Assembly (NCBI GenBank): GCA_023055425.1
Contig: JALGPY010000002.1
Coordinates: forward strand, 116,634,088 to 116,698,087
DNA: 64,000 nucleotides
Direction: 5' to 3'
Origin: Linanthus parryae
Lineage: Eukaryota > Streptophyta > Magnoliopsida > Ericales > Polemoniaceae
The notes under the pieces were generated by a model. It did no database searches. It was not told where the DNA came from and was given only the letters and a program-made list of their open reading frames with translations. Positions 1 through 10,131 of this stretch are shown here, in pieces. Every line of letters begins with the position of its first letter. Position 1 is the first letter of the stretch. The translations under genes and the position numbers were made by a program.

Positions 1-700
1 ACATTTTGTTCTCGATTGGATTGTAGACATAATACCCTTTGTTTCCTCAGGATATTACACATAGTACATTTATCCGATTTAGGTTCAAGTTTATCTGTAA
101 ACCTTTTACATAAAATTCATAACCCAAATCATTTATGAATTACATACTATGACACTTTGTAGTCCATATCTCATATAGTGTTTTTTATAATTGATTTGGA
201 TGGAACAAGGTTATGGAAGAAATTTGCTGTAATTAGAACATGGCCCTTAAAAGTAAACTGGAAGCTCTATTTGACACATCATGGACCGAACCGTGTCCAA
301 CAAAGTCCGATTTCTCCCTTTAGACATGCCATTCCATAATGGTGTTCTGGATAGAATGGGTTGGGATCACATCCCATACTCCCTTAGATTCTCAAAATAT
401 TGGCTTAAGTACTCACGCCTCTACGATCATATCGTAGAGCTTTGATAATTTTGCCAAAATAGTTCTCTACTTCATTCTTGAATTCATTGAACGATTCAAA
501 GAATTCTGATTTGTTTCTTCATAAGATACACAAATCCACATTTCACTGATGCCATCAGTAAATATGATGAAGTACTGAAAACCATCTTTAGCATTTGCAC
601 TTAGTGGCCTACATACATCAATATGTACGATTTCCAAAGATCATATCTTGCCCATTAAACAAGTCTTACATGCCTCATATGATTCAAAATCAAATGAGTC
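1..700 (-). pseudogene. copia integrase, core C-terminal part and GKGYY-type tail
   Basis: Translating the minus strand gives, in order, REYLSQYFENLREYGM, a stop, a degraded GTPLWNGMS-like stretch, RNRTLLDTVRSMM, and near the left edge YPEETKGYYVYNP. These are the landmarks of Ty1/copia integrase: the end of the DDE core around the catalytic glutamate (usual form NGVSERRNRTLLDMVRSMM) and the conserved C-terminal motif FxGYPxxTKGYYFYNP. The catalytic glutamate position reads K (MSKGRNR for the usual VSERRNR), and stops and frameshifts interrupt the frame. Reverse transcriptase and RNase H would lie beyond position 1. Confidence 0.7.
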
Positions 701-1454
701 CAGAAATCCATAGATATGGAGCTTAGATATGTATTTCTCATTTATGTGGCCTAAACAACAATGCAAAAGATAAGTGAGGTTCATATCATTTTATGCAAAC
801 CTCTTGGTATTATTATTATAGATGAAATTACCAAGATCAAGGATATATGATCCATTAGACAAAAGTGCATTACAATAATGTATTTTATCAAAATAAATAG
901 AACAACATTTGTCCATTATTAAAAAATAAGATTTTTCTTGTCAAAACAAGAAACTGTGATAATGTCCCTACTCAAAGCAGTGACATAATCGTATTTGTCT
1001 AATTCATGGATAATTCTCAAAAAGTATGAATAATTCCCTCCGGCTAATTCAGCAATCCCTTGCTTCATTGCCCCACATGTAGGTTTATTTCTTCCTTATC
1101 CAATTGTCTACATCTCCTGAGATCCACCACATTTCTATAAATGTGAGATCCTCATCTAGTATCATATACCCATGATGATGAGATAGACGTATTGACTTCT
1201 ATAACAAAAATAACTAATTTGGGATTCATAATTCCTTTATTATTTCCTTCCAGGTACTTTGGGCAGTTTCTCGTCCTCCACACCAACTATGGGACTTTAA
1301 GGCAACTTGGTTTTAGCAACATGCTTCCTTTATACCCAAGGGGTTGGCGCAAACATTTTGCCTTTACCCATGCTGTTAACCATTAACATGTTTTGCCTTT
1401 AGCCCTTTATGAGTGCTTTGTATAGCGATTCTCAATCATATTGAGTAAATCTCC

Positions 1455-2570
1455 TTTAACAAAACTATAATTGCATCCACTGCAATTCTCGGTCATTTTG
1501 GGAGAATAAGTATTTATTCATTATCTATCTCATAGATAACTCTCAGTCTCTAAGCTTTCAATCCTATTGAAGTAGCTTAGTTGCGCTTCACCTCTTCCTT
1601 CAGCAGTCACACATTACTAGCTTGTGTAGTCGCGTCATATCTCGATGAGTTAAGTCGCCTTGGTTTGGCAAGCCCGAACTCATTCCATCTTGATCATGAC
1701 GAGTGCTAAGCAAGAGAGTGCAAAGTGGAGCAACACTTCAAGCCTTTCATGTCATGCTCGCTCTTTGTAAGAGCTTCTTTTAATGTATGATCATATCATA
1801 CGGCTCCATATTTCTCATCTTGCTTCCAAAGCTCAGAGTTCGTGGTAGCCGACATGAGGCAAATTACATCCAAAGAACCAGTCTTATATGTTTCTTCCGT
1901 TAGGCATTAGTGTGTCTTGGTAGTCGGTGGGAAGATAACTTTATGTTCAACAATGTACAACATTTTTTTTCCTTTTTTGAGAATAATTCTCAATTTTATA
2001 CCAGTCTAGAAAATATATTCCAGATAGCTTGTCCTTCCTAAGGACATAAAGTCGCGTTTTGTTTGTTTAATGCCATGGATTTTTCAACACAAATGGATTA
2101 TACAAAGTAATGTGACGTATGCCTATATTTAACAAGGATTTAAATTGTTAAACATATCTCCCACTATTTTTCTCGGATTAATAACCCTCCATATTAATGC
2201 GAATAATATCATTATATTTTCTAGTGGGCCGAGATTCATATTTCAATTCTTTTGAGCTTGCTTTGGCAAGTCACCATAAATTAGTTATTTAGGTATGAAC
2301 AATTCTTATTGCATCCCATGCAAATTTTGGTTCAATTGGGCAAATAACTCCTTATTCATCTATTCCATAGACAATCACAATTTGTTACCTATAGTTTTTA
2401 ATCCCATTAAAATCACCTAGTTGCGTCCAACCTCTTACCTAAACAATTGCACATTACTTGCTTGTGCCATCGCATCACACCATGAATAACCAAGTCACCC
2501 TGCTTTGGCACGCACGAGCTTGGTAATCATGATTATGATGAGTGTTTAAGTAACGAGAAGGCAGAACGTA
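1455..2570. repeat. two diverged direct copies of a ~270-bp segment
   Basis: Positions 1455-1725 and 2300-2570 align along their length. Shared landmarks in order are: ATTGCATCC, TATTCAT-CTAT, CATAGA-AA, TAGTTGCG, CACATTACT-GCTTGTG, TCGC-TCA and GATGAGTG-TAAG. The period is about 845 bases. Identity looks near 65-70 percent by eye, so the duplication is old. It lies inside the copia leader/gag area. Confidence 0.65.
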
Positions 2571-3434
2571 ATATTTAATTTGAGGGATTTGGCTTTTCCA
2601 GTTTTAACTGTTTTGTTGATCCATATCAACTGATCCGCTTATTTTGAGTTGGGAAAACTCCCAAATAAAAGATCCGGATTGTTAATTATCTTGTTATCAA
2701 TTTTGCATGCATCATCCATACCCCAAATAAAATAATAAGACAATAAATAAACAACCACGAACATAATTAAGCGTGATATGGATATGGCCTCTAAACTAAG
2801 ATATTCTCAAGCCAATGAGAATATCTATGAACCCTAAAAAATAGCAAGCTCATCTCCATGTGCCTCCATCTTTTGGTCCATGCTCCATAGCTTGTGGAAT
2901 GCTCCATGCTCCTTAGTCTTGTGGAATGCTCCATCTTGTGGTTTCTTTAATTCTTTAAGCTTCTTCTTCTCAATCTTGACTATCATCTATTTTATCTAAT
3001 ACTAGCTAGCATCTATACTAAATAAAAAGATGTCACAAGTTGAGAAGAAGAATGGCTCGCAGGCCGTAACACCTAATTAACTATTACGTTAATTTTATCA
3101 GCTCGCATGCCGTAAAACAAACCACAAAATAAACATCCACAACAAACCACAACCTTAGGCCATATCCAATCACCCTGCAAAAAGCACATAAACAGTTAAA
3201 ATTTTTAGCTGATTTTGGATGAACTAGGGTCAAAACGGTCCAAGAGGGCCCACCATTACATGGACAAAACCCTAATGTACTGCCACAAGGCCTTGGATCC
3301 GGCCGGCCCCTAGCCCACATGGCTAGGCCGTGCGCTAGGGAGGCCCAGTTCCTTGGCCGTGGATTTCTTGGAGGGCAGGAGGAGAGGGGCGGTCCCCTAG
3401 GGGGGCCGAACCTCTTATGGGAGTTGTTTCCATA

Positions 3435-3555
3435 AACAACTTCCTCCTTGTTGCCCAAGTTTAGTTGTTTCCAAAACAACTTCCTCCTTGTTTCCCAAGT
3501 TTAGTTGTTTCCAAAAAAACTACCTCCTTGTTTCCCAATTTTAGTTATTTCCAAG
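3435..3555. repeat. 40-bp tandem repeat, about three copies
   Basis: The unit begins CAACTTCCTCCTTGTTTCCC and continues AAGTTTAGTTGTTTCCAAAA. Two near-perfect copies are followed by a third that is more diverged. It lies in the leader of the copia element. Confidence 0.85.
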
Positions 3556-3802
3556 TTTGAAAAACACATTTTTCCAACTTGTGCCCAAACCCTAGTTTTC
3601 TAGATCCAAAATTTTCACATCATATGTGATCCAAATTCACTAATCCTTACATCCCATGTAATATTAGATCTTTTTTGGCTTGAATCATATTCACAAATTT
3701 CATCTATATGCTTGATTTGTCCGTTTTATGCAATAACAATAATTATAGTGTAAAACAACAAAAATCGTATCACATAAACTACGTTATGCTCTACGACCTG
3801 TG

Positions 3803-3814
3803 GCTCTGATACCA
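3803..3814 (-). other. copia primer binding site (initiator tRNA-Met)
   Basis: On the minus strand this reads TGGTATCAGAGC, the standard primer binding site for the 3' end of initiator methionine tRNA used by plant Ty1/copia elements. It sits one base inside the LTR end (…CCGACA), which fixes the element's orientation. Confidence 0.92.
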
Positions 3815-3815
3815 C

Positions 3816-4131
3816 TGTCGGGTTTTGATGCAGGTGAGGCAGCGGAATAACAAAATTTAATCCTTCTCAAGACCCTCCAAGGATCACATGAAGAGACTAC
3901 ACAACGATAGTAAAGGATTCTAGTATCTACATACCTTTGGGTTCTCCTGTGATGACTTCACACGTGAAATAGTATTCACGTCTCTATGGCTAGTCCACTC
4001 CTAAGATTGAAACCGGATCCTTCAAGCCTTTGTTCTAGCTAGGATTGAAGGAGGAAGAGGAAGAAGATTATGCAAAGAAAACCAAAAGGGGCTCAACCTT
4101 CTTTTGGGCCGACGGGGTAGGGGGGCAGTCC
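3816..4131 (-). repeat. copia 5' LTR, 3' part only
   Basis: On the minus strand the LTR ends …CATCAAAACCCGACA. The reverse complement of the solo LTR end at 10126 matches along this stretch, including CAAGACCCTCCAAGGATCAC versus CAAAACCCTCCAAGGATCAC, the GGTTCTCCT-TGATGACTTCA block and a GGGCCGAC(G/A)GGG block. Similarity stops at about 4131, so roughly 1.1 kb of the LTR is missing. Confidence 0.8.
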
Positions 4132-4138
4132 CAAGGAG

Positions 4139-6472
4139 GATGCACTTGAAGAATCAAGAATCATGGTAGAACAGGCTGAGGAACGTCGAAGATGAGAAGA
4201 AGAGCGAGTTGGGCTTGCTAAGAGAAGGATTTTAGAAGAACCGAGCCGGCCTTCGCATTCGGTGATGGCAGAACTCGAGGATGCTCAGGGAAATTTTATG
4301 GGTATCATTGGCGACGCGAGCGAAGAAGGCACTATATTCAAATTTGCCTTAACGTATCAAGATATTATCGTTCATGCTTTATCTCACGAAATATCTAAAC
4401 ATGATATTCGCCAATGGTTGGTCAACCAATGTGGAGAACCATCAGTTACGATAATGTCAAATTTGTTCTAAAGTACAAACTGTAATAGATAATTATGTGA
4501 AAAATGTGTATATCGCATATAATCAGGTCATGAGTCTTATAAAGGAATTGACGATAATCTTCAATACATCGCGTATACATCTTCAACTGAGTGTGAAGAT
4601 GTAGTCCCATATGAACGTGGAGGTGCATTAACTGTCTTATGCTACTAGTAAAATGCAAGGCATTATGTTTATCTTTCATAATGTTGTATGTGACAGGCAA
4701 ATGAATGTGACCGAATCTACATGATATCCAAGTTCATGCTCATAGAAATTTGGAATGTGGTTCAAGCTCAATTCAAGCTCTTAGATCCCGTTAACTCAGG
4801 TGCGATGAAGACAAGCAAGTCAAACATTTTATATTCGATAATGCATTAGTTAATTGACAACATCTTTGTTTTGTCTATGCATAGAACGTCCTCCTTCGAG
4901 AGCAAGTCATGATCCAAACGCTGCTGGAAACACTTCTGAAGTCATTACAGTGTCTTCTACCGAAGATGTAGTGATGTCTGAACCACCAATTCGGGTAAAT
5001 AAAGTTTTAGTACCGCCAAAGCAAGTCACGAATGAAGATCGAACAATGGATCAACAGCCAGAGCAAGTTACAAATGAAGATCAAACCATGGATCATGCTT
5101 CAGATCAAGAAAGGGAGTTTAGTCCTATGCAAGAACAAATCAGAGATGACACTGAAGAAGGACAGAATATCGGGCAAGAAGAAAACATTACCGATACCTC
5201 AGAAAATGCACAACATGTTGACGATTTTGTTGAGGGACATGTGGAAGAGAAAGCTCTCGATGAGCCAGGGGAACCTACGACTCATCTTGATTTAGACATG
5301 ATCGAACAAGACAGTGCAGTCAATGAGAGTGGTCAATTGCCAACAGAGTCGGTTAATATGGATCAAACAAATGCGAACATGTCTATTCAGCCTGATTCGC
5401 ATATAACTGAACAGGAAAGAGCAATCAATGAAGATAATCAATTGCCAACGAAAGCAGACGATGCGAATCAGGCAAATGAGTACATTTCTACTCAAACGCA
5501 AAATGCTTCATCAGGTGTTAGTACCCCAATGGCTTCGACTGAGGCTACAACAAGAGCGAATCCAATATCAACAAATCCAAACAATTCACATCTATTGAGA
5601 ACCGTTGCGTCCTCAGAAGGTATTAGCATGAGTCTCAGAGTGAAAATCTATCACTTTCTGGAATGATCAGCGAAGAATCTCATGACGATGATCGCTTATC
5701 TGATCCCAATTTAGAAGTTCATCTTGCTCAAAACACCTGGGGAATTCGGGCTACAGAAGCCTTCGAAGCTATTGAGGCTAAGGGAAGTTGCGCGATCCCC
5801 GAGGAATATTTTGCACAAGAAATTCCTGCAGACCAACAATTGGCTGAAGTAGAGGCTTCTAATAGCGGTCAAGTAGCAGTTTTAATTCCCCCTCTTCGTG
5901 AAATAGTTTAAGGCACTGGTAATGCATCTGACGAGTATGTGATTATGATAAGACATGTAGCATCATTTATTTTGTTGGAGAACTCATATTTTATCTTTGA
6001 AAATACAGGTATAAAGCAATCATCTCTGAAATTGCCTATTAAAATGCGCATTTCGTATCCCAAGACTTTTTCAAGAGCCATGGAGTTGACGCCTAAAGAC
6101 AAAACATATCTTATTACTGAGATAACGAATCTCATGGAGAGGATAAGAAACACAACTCTAGCGACCATTTCTCTTACAAACGCGCAATATGCCTTGGCGA
6201 ATGTACAAGGCGTTCAACACGTTTCACATGGCCGGCTCAATTTCGACTTTCTTATTCAAAGATTGAAAAAGATTAGCAATTCCGTCAAGCTCAAATTTGG
6301 TTATGAGAATTTCCATGTGGAAAGTTCTAGACTTCGCGCACAAAAAGAAGCAATCGAAAAGTCTATAGAGCAATTTAATGAGGCGAAAGAGAAGCATAAT
6401 CAGGTGAAGAAATATCTTGACTCGTGGAAGAAAGATTCTATCTCTTTGGCGGCTCATGAAGGACTTGTTTGA
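4139..6472 (+). pseudogene. T1 antisense accessory gene, three decayed exons
   Basis: Exon 1 (start lost) ends at 4622, exon 2 is 4885-5918, exon 3 is 6009-6472. Both introns have GT…AG ends: donors GTGGAG/GTGCAT and CACTG/GTAATG, acceptors GCATAG/AA and ATACAG/GT. The same introns, in the same phase, occur in the antisense gene of T2 (43254-44959, minus). Protein landmarks shared with T2 are VTYRDVIV-like TYQDIIVHAL, IRQWLVNQCGEPS, an IPEEY then IPPLREI pair before intron 2, and GIKQ…RISYPKTFSRAMEL opening exon 3, which ends in a probable coiled coil. Exon 2 has grown into an acidic, repetitive region with a frameshift near 5650 and a stop at 5909. Function unknown. Confidence 0.75.
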
Positions 6473-6639
6473 GGAAATGTAATTTCTTTTTCATATAGTC
6501 ATATCTATTTTGATATATGAACTCTGTATTTTGTCATTATTCAGACTTCTCATTTAGAAATTCGTTCTCTCAAGAACCAACACTTTGTTTCCCAGATCTT
6601 GTGAATCATTTATGCTATTTTTCAGCTTAGATAGGCTGT

Positions 6640-7085
6640 CATCAATGAATCAACTTTTATCAAAGTATCTCTGCTATTTGAACATGTAGCCCTTCATTGC
6701 ACATCGCTTCTATCTATGATGATAGGCTTAAAACAAATCTGTTATCTAAACAGATAAGCTGAAGTCGGATTTTACTGCTCTGTAAAAAGAAAGGCTTAGC
6801 TTGTATTTTGCTGTTATCTAAATAGATAGACATGTCATTAAATGTTGCTTCTATCTAAATAGATAGGCTTTCATCAAATATCACTGCTATATAAACATAT
6901 AGGCTTTCATTGAATATCGCTGCTATCTAAACATATAGGCTTTATCCAATATTGCTGCTATCTAAACAGATAGGCTTAATTGTATATCACTACTATCTAA
7001 ACATATAGGCCTTATGGAGTATCGCTGCTATCTAAATAGATAAGCTTTATCGAATATTGCTGCTATCTAAACAGATAGGCTTTAA
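6640..7085. repeat. T1 minisatellite downstream of pol
   Basis: About ten to twelve diverged units of roughly 45-58 bases, each with a core like GCTGCTATCTAAACAGATAGGCTT. The internal TATCT(AAAC)AGATA is a short inverted repeat. On the element strand the core reads AAGCCTATCT…AGATAGCAGC, which matches the core of the T2 array (40676-41800). The array occupies the same place, between pol and the antisense gene. Confidence 0.8.
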
Positions 7086-7319
7086 GTTGCAAATCAAGTA
7101 TTGATTGCAAATTATAAAAGACAATAAGATAAGTGACACAAGGGAAATTGATAACCGATCTCTCATATGGGAGAGTCATTATCATTAATGTAGTCCTCAT
7201 AAGGGAAGAAAGTAGTAGAGTACAAGTCAGTGGCAAGAAAAATTGTAAGGATAGTATTTCTTAATCCATCGCATATTAATTGGATTGGGAGTTGTGGCAG
7301 TCGCATAACATCACAAAAT

Positions 7320-8697
7320 TGTGCAATAGCCGCTGTCTAAGACTTATTTAACTTCAAAAGGACCCTCCCAGTTGGCAGCAAACTTGGTATGGGTTGTTTT
7401 GCGCATGAAATGATCAGAAGCTCGCAGAACCAGATCTCAAACAGCAAAATCTAGATGCTGAATAGTTTTATTGTACGCACGAGAAATTATTTCCTTATAT
7501 CGCGTGTTTCTAAGCTTGCTCGTGCTTTTACTCAAGTAGAATGTGATCATGATCGCTTTGATTCTCGTATAAAGCACTGAAGGCTAATCTTGCATAATTA
7601 ATCTTGATCTCAGCAGGAACGACTGCTTCAGCTCCATAGCAAAGTAGGAATGCTGAAAATCCTGTAGAAATTCTTGGTGATGTGCGATAAGACCATAACA
7701 TTACATTTAGGGAATCTGCCCATTTCCTGTGATCATCTGCGGCCATCTTTCTTAAGATTCTCAACAATGTTTCTTTTGTAGCCTTAGCCTGCTCATTCCC
7801 TTTCGAATAATAGGGCGTCGAACATACTTGTCTCACATTGTACTCCATAAACTTTGAGGCAACTTGGTGATTGACGAAAGGAGTCCCATTATCAGACAGA
7901 ATTGTATTAGGAATCCCAAAGCGGTAAATTATGTTCTCCTGAAAAAACTAGACGACTGCCAGGGCGTTTTCTGCTTTGATAGGAACAACTTCCACCCACT
8001 TAGTAAACTGTTCGGTTCCCGTTACTATGAACTGGTTTCCGTGCGATGCTGGACGGATGGGACCGATGATGTCTAGTGACCACATGTGAAATGGCCAAGG
8101 GGTTCCTAACGCATGTAGAACAACTGCCGGAGCATGCACCAGATTGCCGTTGAACTGACATTGTTGAAATCGTTTGACCTTTGTGCGACAGTCAACATCC
8201 ATGGTCGTTTAAAAATAACATACCGTCAAAAGCTGTCTGCAGAGTTTGGCACCTTATTGATTTTCCACTTGATGAGATAGCTCCATGAATTCTTGTATTT
8301 CCTGACCCTTTAGGCATCTAAGTAGATTCCCATCATTTACTTTTCGCCACAGCAAGTTCTCTTTCAGCACATATCGAGTTGACTTCTTTTTGAGTAGTTC
8401 AGCCCCCTTCTTATCTTACGGCAGAATGCCATCTCGCAGTGATCAATCAAAGGACTTCTCCAGTCTACCTCATCATCGATAGCCGAAATATCAAGATAAT
8501 CCTTAAAAATGCACAATTATCACAGGCTCCTTGCAAGATCGTAGCATAACATGATATTTGAGGCCAATGAATCCCATATCTCTGAGCCTTTCTGTAAATA
8601 GAGACTTCATTTTCTCCACAAGAGTTTTCATGGATCTTCTCTAACAGAGTTCGACATTCCTCTTATGAAACACATCGCATTAGGATTCCCCCGGGTC
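7320..8697 (-). pseudogene. T1 integrase, decayed
   Basis: Next to the solo LTR comes an HHCC-like module (8697-8560: GPGGILMRCVS, then IYRKAQRYGIHWP). A second zinc-binding module follows (8400-8203; LLWRK…NLLRCL, SHQVENQ). Then comes the catalytic core in two open pieces: 8202-7948 with WPFHMWSLDIIGPIRP (first catalytic Asp) and 7848-7528 with YNVRQVCSTPYYSKGNEQ, where the expected catalytic glutamate after GNxQA reads K (EQAKATKET). The second Asp lies between them in TLSDNG-like sequence near 7895. The C-terminal tail, KFAANWEGP-like, is around 7370. Stops and frameshifts make it inactive. Confidence 0.82.
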
Positions 8698-10131
8698 CTT
8701 TGTGTTGGAATAGATGCCCTAGAGGCAATCTAGTTTAGTATGAATTTATTTGTGGCTAGAAATTCATTTATTATTTATTGGATATTTAATATAATGAAGT
8801 CCTTAGATTTACAATTGTGTTGTTTATCTTAAATATCCCTAGTCCAGTATAATGATTAATGGGACAATCATCTATAGACTAGTATGGGGTTGGATTGATA
8901 TGGAGATATCATGATCCAACACATAGGTGTGCATTAAGGGTAATGTCGCACTGGATTGACCCATCTCCGAGATGGCTACATACACGTTATGTTGAGTCAC
9001 AAGCGCTTCTCGCGGTGCAATGGTATTGTCATCCTTAGACTTGAAGTCACTAGATATTCTAGTTGTGGATTATTGTGATTTTTGTAGCGTTAAACGCTAC
9101 ACCGTAACTGGGTAGTTATAAAGGCGTGTACAGGATACAATAAGAAGCACGCTTAGATATCGTAGTGGACGTAGGTAGAATTTGTCCCTCCCACATAACT
9201 GGAGCAAATATCCAAGGCCACTCGAGGGATAGTGCTTATAGAATGTCTGGCCAGACTCAAATAAATCAATATGGGAAATTGATGTTATTTGCACGAATAA
9301 GGCTATTCCCATGGATCGAGAAACTATGGGTTGGATATACGAGTGTGACTTGTATTTCTCGTGTCCAATCCGGATATAGAGACAAAGGGATGAGACAATT
9401 ACTTGTACAATGGTTGTCAAGATGACTATTCTATTAGTTGGCTAGAATGGATGTTTTGCTAGAAACCGCTCCATATTAGCAAATAGTTGCTACAAACTAT
9501 ATAGAACCTATGGGGTCACATGCTATATAGAGTTGAACTAGATTTGAGAATTAATTAATTGGATTAATTAATTAGAAGGATCACTTTGCAAAACCTTGCA
9601 AACTTAGTAGGGACTAATTTGCAAGGAAGGGACTAAATTGAATTCCAGTAGGACTAGAATAAGTCCTTTAGGTAGTTGGCAAGGAGTTGTTGGACTATAT
9701 AAAGGACCTTCCTTCCTTCCTTCCCACAACTTATGCTCATAATTGAACATAACGAGAGTGGGAGAGAACAAAAGGAGAGAGAGCAACAAGCTAAGGAGCC
9801 GACTGCCCCCTAGCTCGCCGCCCCGTCCCTGTCGGCCCCAAAGGAGGCCGAAACCTCCTTTGGTTCGTCTCGTTTTGCGTGATTCTTCTTCCTATTCCTC
9901 TTTCCGGGCTAGCACCAAGGAGTGGGAGATCTAGGAATCAACTCTAGGCGTGGATCAACCATAGAGAACGTTACACAATTCGCGTTTGAAGTCATCAAAG
10001 GAGAACCCTAAGGTGTGTTATTGATTTCTTCCTTTACCATCGTTATGTCTCTTGACTTGTGATCCTTGGAGGGTTTTGCATGGTTTATTTTGTTTCCGCT
10101 GCGCATCCATAAATCAAAACCCTACACTTTG
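8698..10131. repeat. 5-bp target site duplication CTTTG flanking the solo LTR
   Basis: CTTTG stands at 8698-8702 directly before the LTR start and again at 10127-10131 directly after its end. Removing the LTR and one copy joins T1 pol at CTACTACAAAG/GACCC on the minus strand, matching the uninterrupted T2 sequence near 38990. This proves a clean insertion. Confidence 0.95.
8703..10126 (+). mobile_element. Angela-type copia solo LTR
   Basis: A 1424-bp sequence starting TGTTGGAATAGATGCC and ending AAATCAAAACCCTACA, with TG…CA ends and a perfect 5-bp duplication, but no internal region. It is therefore a solo LTR left by recombination between the two LTRs of a full element. A TATATAAA box lies at 9696-9703, consistent with a plus-strand promoter. 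The U5 half matches the LTR stub at 3816-4131, so both come from one copia family. Short open frames inside it have no recognisable product. Confidence 0.93.

Larger units (their letters stand above)
701..3802 (-). other. leader, gag and protease area of the copia element, not resolvable
   Basis: By position this should hold integrase N-terminus, protease, gag and the untranslated leader of the copia element. The sequence is AT-rich and broken by stops in all frames, and I could not place gag or protease motifs with confidence. A GC-rich island at 3200-3420 gives a 131-residue open frame on the minus strand (3084-3479) of proline- and arginine-rich composition. It looks like leader sequence rather than a gene. 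Two internal duplications are listed separately. Confidence 0.5.
1..4131 (-). mobile_element. Angela-type Ty1/copia retrotransposon, 5' part, decayed
   Basis: Read on the minus strand, the order is LTR stub (4131 to 3816), primer binding site (3814 to 3803), a long 5' leader and gag area, then integrase running off the left edge. The LTR stub matches the 3' part of the solo LTR at 8703-10126, whose start TGTTGGAATAGATGCCCTAG is the sequence typical of Angela/BARE-type copia LTRs. Many stops and indels show the element is dead. The right end is cut inside the LTR at about 4131, where antisense-gene sequence of the neighbouring gypsy element T1 begins, so its own target duplication cannot be seen. 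Lineage is inferred from LTR and integrase resemblance. Confidence 0.75.

Noticed and set aside
3084..3479. 131-codon GC-rich frame in the copia leader
   Set aside because: No domain, biased composition, and partly tandem repeat; more likely leader sequence.
9097..9934. Open frames inside the solo LTR
   Set aside because: They lie in an LTR without conserved domains.
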